A stretch of 18,102 bases of DNA from Acidobacteriota bacterium (GTDB taxonomy: Bacteria; Acidobacteriota; Terriglobia; Bryobacterales; JACQDG01): assembly GCA_016201185.1 (NCBI GenBank), contig JACQDG010000295.1:1-18102 (forward strand), written 5' to 3'. The notes below the pieces were generated by a model. It had not been told where the DNA came from, made no database searches, and was given only the letters and a program-made list of their open reading frames with translations. The position numbers and the translations under genes were made by a program. This document shows, piece by piece, positions 14,560 to 18,102 of the stretch (position 1 is the first letter of the stretch; every line of letters begins with the position of its first letter).

Positions 14560-15629
14560 CCGCCGCCGCTGCGGCGCAGGTTGCAAGCCGCGGGGCCCGC
14601 GCCGCCTCGAAACCGCTCGGCATTCCGGGACTGTTCCCCGGCCGCGTGGTCTCTGCCCGCCACACGGGCAGCGTCGTTGACGGCAAGTTTCAGGCCGAGC
14701 CGATCCGGGCCATGATGCGCAAAGGCATGACGGAGCTGACCGGCGCGCCCGACTGGATCGCCGCCTGGCGGATGTTCTTCGAGCCCGGCGACGTGGTGGG
14801 CATCAAGGTCAACCCGGTGGGCCAGCCCGACGTGGTTTCCTCCCCCGAGGTGCTGCACGAGATCATCGCCGGACTGCGGCAAGCGGGCGTGAAAGCGAAG
14901 GACATTGTCGTTTACGACCGCTACCGGCGGCAGTTTCTCCATGTCGGCTTCGATAAATGGCTGCCCGAGGGCGTGCGCTGGAGCTGGGCAGCGGAGGATT
15001 ACCAGGAGAACCAGCTCGGCATGGATGGCTACGATGAGAACCACTACATGGAGATGGCCCTGGCGTACCCTGGCGAGGACGCGCGCGATCCGCACGTGCG
15101 CCGCTCCTACGCGGCCCAATTCATCACCCAGCAGGTGAACAAGCTGGTGAACCTGCCCGTGCTCAAGCACCACCAGTCGGCCGGCGTCACCCTGGCGCTG
15201 AAGAACCTGTCGCACGGCCTGGTGAACAACGTGAGCCGCAGCCACTCAAGCTCCACGCTCAACGCTTGCGGGGCGTTCATTCCGGCAGTGGTTTCGGTTC
15301 CGGTGATCCGCGACAAGACCGTGCTGCACATCCTGGACGGCACGTTGGGCATGTGGCACGGCGGCCCCGGCGGGCGGCACGGCAAGTACGTGTGGGCGCA
15401 CCACACGATTTACTTTGCGACCGACCCGGTGGCGGTCGACAAGACCGGCTGGCAGGTGATCGATGCCCAGCGCGCCGCCAAGGGCATGGCCTCGGTTGCT
15501 CTTTCCAAGCCCGACGCGGACAGCGGCTTCCTCAACTGCCAGCCCGAGCACATCGAGATCGCCGGAGCGCTGGGGCTGGGCGTGTTCGACGACCAGAAGA
15601 TCGTGCGAAAGCAGCTCGACCTCGGATAA
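14520..15629 (+). CDS. Tat-exported DUF362 domain protein, copy 1
   Basis: The product has 369 residues. R-R-R-D-F-V at residues 4-9 and an alanine-rich hydrophobic stretch ending A-R-A-A form a Tat signal. The mature part is a DUF362 (PF04015-type) protein: E-P-G-D-V-V-G-I-K-V-N-P near residue 100, an A-G-V-K-A-K-D-I-V-V-Y-D-R segment, N-L-P-V-L-K-H-H, L-A-L-K-N-L-S-H-G, and the D-P-V-A-V-D-K-T-G block. DUF362 proteins are uncharacterised; some carry ferredoxin domains, but this one has no Fe-S cysteine cluster, only two isolated cysteines. It starts 40 bases inside the upstream oxidoreductase gene, suggesting coupled translation. Copy 2 follows 28 bases after its stop. Function unknown; Tat export suggests it folds or binds a cofactor before leaving the cytoplasm. 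Confidence 0.85.
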   Translation: MSFRRRDFVSTLLTAAAAAQVASRGARAASKPLGIPGLFPGRVVSARHTGSVVDGKFQAEPIRAMMRKGMTELTGAPDWIAAWRMFFEPGDVVGIKVNPVGQPDVVSSPEVLHEIIAGLRQAGVKAKDIVVYDRYRRQFLHVGFDKWLPEGVRWSWAAEDYQENQLGMDGYDENHYMEMALAYPGEDARDPHVRRSYAAQFITQQVNKLVNLPVLKHHQSAGVTLALKNLSHGLVNNVSRSHSSSTLNACGAFIPAVVSVPVIRDKTVLHILDGTLGMWHGGPGGRHGKYVWAHHTIYFATDPVAVDKTGWQVIDAQRAAKGMASVALSKPDADSGFLNCQPEHIEIAGALGLGVFDDQKIVRKQLDLG

Positions 15630-16755
15630 CGAGCTTTCGGGTACTCAGGAGACCTTCATGGAGCTGAGGCGGAGAGACCTGTTTTCAATGTTGATGGGCG
15701 CGGCAGGCGCAGCGCAGGTTTCGAGCCGCGCAGCGACAAACAAGCTCGGCATTCCTGGGCTGTTCCCGGGCCGTGTCGCTTCCGTGCGCCATGCGGGCTG
15801 CATCGTCGGTCGGAAGTTTCAAGCCGAGCCGATCCAGGCCATGATGCGCAAAGGCATGATGGAGCTCACCGGCGCGCCGGACTGGATCGCCGCCTGGAAA
15901 ATGTTTTTCGAGCCGGGCGACGTCGTGGGTGTCAAGGTGAATCCGGTGGGCCAGCCGGAGGTCATCTCCAGCCCCGAAGTACTGCACGAGATCATCGCCG
16001 GGCTGCAGCAAGCCGGGGTGAAGGCTAAGGACATCGTCGTTTACGACCGTTACCGCCTGCAGTTCTTGAGCGCGGGCTTCGACAAGTGGCTGCCCCAAGG
16101 CGTGCGCTGGAGCTGGGCGGCCGAGGACTACGACCCTATCCAGCTCGGCATGGACGGTTACGACGAAAACCACTACATGGAGATGGCCCTGGCGCAGGCT
16201 GGGCAGGACGGCCGCGATCCGCACGTGCGCCGCTCCCACGTGGCGAAGTTCATGACGCAGCAAGTCAGCAAGCTGATCAACCTGCCGGTGCTGAAGCAGC
16301 ACGGGGCAGGCGGCGTCACCCTGGCGTTGAAGAACCTGTCCCACGGCCTGGTGAACAACGTGAACCGCACCCACTCGACCCCCACCCTCAACGCCTGCGG
16401 CGTTTTTATCCCCTCGGTCGTCAGCCTGCCGGTGATCCGCGACAAAGTAGTGCTGAACATCCTGGACGGCACGCGCGGCGTGTGGGCCAACGGGCCGGGC
16501 GCGAGCGGCGGCATGTACGTCTGGGAGCACCACACGATCTACTTTGCGACCGACCCGGTGGCGCTCGACAAGACCGGGTGGCGCGCAATCGACGCCCAGC
16601 GCGCGGCCAAGGGCCTGTCGCCGGTGGCGCATCCCAAGCCCGGCGAGGGCGGCCAGCGGCTCAATCCCCAGCCCGAGCACATCGAGGTCGCCGGGGCTCT
16701 GGGGCTGGGCGTGTTCGACGACAGCAAGATCGAACGGAAGCAGTTCGACCTGGCT
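14627..16755 (+). repeat. Tandem gene duplication of the DUF362 gene
   Basis: The mature-domain segments at about 14627-15629 and 15742-16755 encode proteins that are about four-fifths identical by eye over their whole length and keep the same gene boundaries. The N-terminal signal regions and the central loop after L-D-G-T have diverged most. This is a direct gene duplication and not a mobile repeat. Confidence 0.85.
15647..15651 (+). promoter_or_regulatory. Ribosome binding site AGGAG of the second DUF362 gene
   Basis: AGGAG is 6 bases before the ATG at 15658, inside the 28-base gap between the two copies. It fixes the start of copy 2. Confidence 0.65.
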
Positions 16756-16758
16756 TGA
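15658..16758 (+). CDS. Tat-exported DUF362 domain protein, copy 2
   Basis: The product has 366 residues and is a close paralogue of copy 1 with the same layout. R-R-R-D-L-F begins a Tat signal, and the mature region again opens with L-G-I-P-G-L-F-P-G-R-V. Shared blocks include A-M-M-R-K-G-M, E-P-G-D-V-V-G-V-K-V-N-P, Y-D-E-N-H-Y-M-E-M-A-L-A, L-A-L-K-N-L-S-H-G-L-V-N-N-V and H-H-T-I-Y-F-A-T-D-P-V-A. The conserved core suggests both copies still bind the same kind of ligand, while loop changes may tune specificity; a heteromeric complex of the two is possible. Its TGA overlaps the ATG of the next gene by one base (TGATG), so translation of the third gene is probably coupled. Function unknown. Confidence 0.85.
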   Translation: MELRRRDLFSMLMGAAGAAQVSSRAATNKLGIPGLFPGRVASVRHAGCIVGRKFQAEPIQAMMRKGMMELTGAPDWIAAWKMFFEPGDVVGVKVNPVGQPEVISSPEVLHEIIAGLQQAGVKAKDIVVYDRYRLQFLSAGFDKWLPQGVRWSWAAEDYDPIQLGMDGYDENHYMEMALAQAGQDGRDPHVRRSHVAKFMTQQVSKLINLPVLKQHGAGGVTLALKNLSHGLVNNVNRTHSTPTLNACGVFIPSVVSLPVIRDKVVLNILDGTRGVWANGPGASGGMYVWEHHTIYFATDPVALDKTGWRAIDAQRAAKGLSPVAHPKPGEGGQRLNPQPEHIEVAGALGLGVFDDSKIERKQFDLA

Positions 16759-17951
16759 TGCTGGCGCGGCGCGACTTTTTGATCGGCCTGGGACAGGCGG
16801 CCCTGCTCGCCCCGCCCGCCAAGAAAGTCGCCGCCATTGTTACCGAGTACCGCCGCCTCTCCCATGCCGACGTAATCGTTAGCCGGCTGCTTGCAGGTTA
16901 CCATCCCAACGGCGTCTTCACCCCGCCCCGCGTGCGCGTCGTCTCCCTGTACACCGACCAGGTTCCGGCGAACGACATGAGCCGGGATCTGGCGGTAAAG
17001 CATGGCTTCACGATCTATCCCACGGTGGCCGGCGCACTCACCTTGGGCGGGTCGAAACTCGCCGTTGACGGCGTCCTGCTGATCGGCGAGCACGGAGAGT
17101 ATCCGACCAACGAGAGGGGCCAGAAGCTGTATCCCCGCTTCGAGCTCTTCGAGCGAATCACGGAGGTGTTCCGCGCGAGCCGCCGCAGCGTCCCTGTCTT
17201 CTGCGACAAGCATCTCTCCTATTCCTGGCTCAAGGCGAAGCGGATGTACGACGAGTCGCGCGAGCTGGGTTTTGCCTTCCTGGCTGGCTCGTCTTTGCCC
17301 GCAACGCTGCGCCAGCCGGAACTTGAGTTACCGCTGGATTGCTCGCTCGCGGACGCCGTGGCGGTGGGCTTTGGAGACAAGGACGCTTACGGGTTCCACG
17401 CGCTCGAAACGCTCCAGTGCATGGTGGAGCGGCGGCAGGGCGGAGAAACGGGGGTAGCGGCGGTGCAGGCGCTGGAGGGGGGCGCGGTGTGGGAGTGGCG
17501 CGATTCGCCGGCGGGCCGCTGGAGCGCGCCGCTGCTCGATGCGGCGCTGGCTCGGAGCAAGCGTCTCAAGCCCGGCCGGCCTGAGGACAACGCCAAAGCC
17601 CCGATCTTGTTCCTGCTCGAGTACCGCGACGGCTTTCGGGCCGCGGTCTACATGCTCGACGGCCACACGGAAGATTTCCTTTTTGCCGGGCAGTTGCGCG
17701 GCCGCGCCGAGCCCGCCGCCACGCTGTTCAGCATGTACCAGCGCGAGCTGCTGCACTTCGATGGCCTCGTCTACGAGATCGAAGAGCTGTTCCTCACCGG
17801 CCGAGCCCCCTACGCGGTAGAGCGGACGCTCTTGACCACCGGGGCCCTCGCTTTTCTGCTCGATTCCCTTTACCAGAGGAAGCGCCTCGCAACGCCCGAG
17901 CTGAAAATCGCTTACCGCGCTCCGGCCCGTGCCTGGTTCGAGCGGAGCTGA
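16758..17951 (+). CDS. Tat-type exported protein of uncharacterised family
   Basis: The product has 397 residues. It starts M-L-A-R-R-D-F-L-I-G-L-G, a short Tat-like signal with little room before the mature part at about residue 22. No standard domain name comes to mind. Visible blocks are V-T-E-Y-R-R-L-S-H-A-D-V-I-V, Y-T-D-Q-V-P-A-N-D-M-S, Y-P-T-V-A-G-A-L-T-L-G-G, L-L-I-G-E-H-G-E-Y-P-T-N, V-P-V-F-C-D-K-H-L-S-Y-S-W, F-H-A-L-E-T-L-Q-C-M-V-E-R-R-x-G-G-E-x-G-V and A-P-Y-A-V-E-R-T-L-L-T-T-G. I have the impression of similar proteins in Acidobacteriota and Planctomycetes labelled hypothetical. The alternating hydrophobic strands with short G-rich turns suggest an alpha/beta fold, and the G-E-H-G-E and D-K-H-L motifs could be metal ligands; both are inference. 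ATG 16758 overlaps the DUF362 stop by one base. Last gene of the operon. Confidence 0.75.
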   Translation: MLARRDFLIGLGQAALLAPPAKKVAAIVTEYRRLSHADVIVSRLLAGYHPNGVFTPPRVRVVSLYTDQVPANDMSRDLAVKHGFTIYPTVAGALTLGGSKLAVDGVLLIGEHGEYPTNERGQKLYPRFELFERITEVFRASRRSVPVFCDKHLSYSWLKAKRMYDESRELGFAFLAGSSLPATLRQPELELPLDCSLADAVAVGFGDKDAYGFHALETLQCMVERRQGGETGVAAVQALEGGAVWEWRDSPAGRWSAPLLDAALARSKRLKPGRPEDNAKAPILFLLEYRDGFRAAVYMLDGHTEDFLFAGQLRGRAEPAATLFSMYQRELLHFDGLVYEIEELFLTGRAPYAVERTLLTTGALAFLLDSLYQRKRLATPELKIAYRAPARAWFERS

Positions 17952-17985
17952 CGCACACGGGCTTCTCCAGACGCCTCAGTTCCCT

Positions 17986-17991
17986 TAATAT
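17986..17991 (+). promoter_or_regulatory. Possible -10 box TAATAT before the last gene
   Basis: TAATAT lies 18 bases before the ATG at 18010, with a poor -35 (TTCTCC) 17 bases further upstream at 17963-17968. It fits the short-leader style of the window but is weak. Confidence 0.35.
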
Positions 17992-18009
17992 GGAAAGCAG
18001 GGCTTACAA

Positions 18010-18102
18010 ATGCGGAAGGCTCTACGGGTGGTGTGGGTGACGGTGGCGTGGCTCCTCTATGCAGGCGGAGCGGCCTGGGCGGCGGATTGTTCCCGAACCT
18101 CG
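18010..18102 (+). CDS. Exported protein, N-terminal fragment
   Basis: An open frame from ATG 18010 runs off the window end after 31 residues. It reads M-R-K-A-L-R, then a hydrophobic stretch with W and V, then A-A-W-A-A-D-C. This is a Sec signal peptide with probable cleavage after A-W-A. Cys near the cleavage site is not in a lipobox. The rest is outside the window, so the function cannot be judged. It is on the same strand as the DUF362 operon but 58 bases downstream, with its own possible -10 box. Confidence 0.6.
   Translation, partial: MRKALRVVWVTVAWLLYAGGAAWAADCSRTS

Noticed and set aside
16086..16757. Upstream extension of the third operon protein through the second DUF362 gene
   Set aside because: The added 224 residues are an out-of-frame reading of DUF362; the start at 16758 gives a Tat signal and a one-base overlap with the stop.
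1..18102. CRISPR array, tRNA or rRNA gene, insertion sequence or integrase
   Set aside because: No regularly spaced repeats, no tRNA-like cloverleaf and no transposase or recombinase motifs were seen on either strand.

Overview
The window is GC-rich (roughly 65 percent by eye) and densely coded: no stretch over about 110 bases lacks a gene. Several proteins carry N-terminal twin-arginine (Tat) motifs of the R-R-x-F-L type. These include Gfo/Idh/MocA oxidoreductases, an enolase-superfamily enzyme and DUF362 proteins. Together with short or absent 5' leaders behind clear -10 boxes, this looks like an Acidobacteriota genome, most likely from the Bryobacterales/Solibacter group. That placement is inference from gene style, not from a marker gene.

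Region 1 (1-4569) is a sugar-acid and exported-enzyme neighbourhood. It holds the tail of a Gfo/Idh/MocA oxidoreductase, a Tat-exported cupin, and a coupled ABC-2 permease plus DUF420 membrane protein on the minus strand. It ends with a divergent pair: a Tat-exported mandelate racemase/muconate lactonizing-type enzyme (minus) and a Tat-exported Gfo/Idh/MocA oxidoreductase (plus).

Region 2 (4649-11314) is 2-oxoacid and amino-acid metabolism with insertions. A single-chain (alpha-beta fused) 2-oxoacid dehydrogenase E1 has its own promoter. A small, lower-GC hicBA toxin-antitoxin module converges on its 3' end. Next come a secreted protein of unknown function that looks like an alpha/alpha-barrel glycan enzyme, a divergent PLP trans-sulfuration enzyme (methionine gamma-lyase / cystathionine gamma-synthase type), and a zinc medium-chain dehydrogenase.

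Region 3 (11346-17951) is the most unusual part. A 10-bp perfect palindrome carries TATAAT on both strands and appears to drive the dehydrogenase leftward and a four-gene operon rightward. That operon encodes a fused indolepyruvate ferredoxin oxidoreductase-type protein with a shortened C-terminus, two tandem closely related Tat-exported DUF362 proteins, and a Tat-type protein of an uncharacterised family. Overlaps of 40 and 1 bases and a 28-base gap tie them together. A further exported protein begins at 18010 and runs off the end.

Taken together, the central genes could make and oxidise 2-oxoacids: the PLP lyase and dehydrogenase would produce them, and the NAD-linked E1 and ferredoxin-linked oxidoreductase would consume them. 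How the cytoplasmic ferredoxin oxidoreductase relates to three exported proteins of unknown role is the main open question here.
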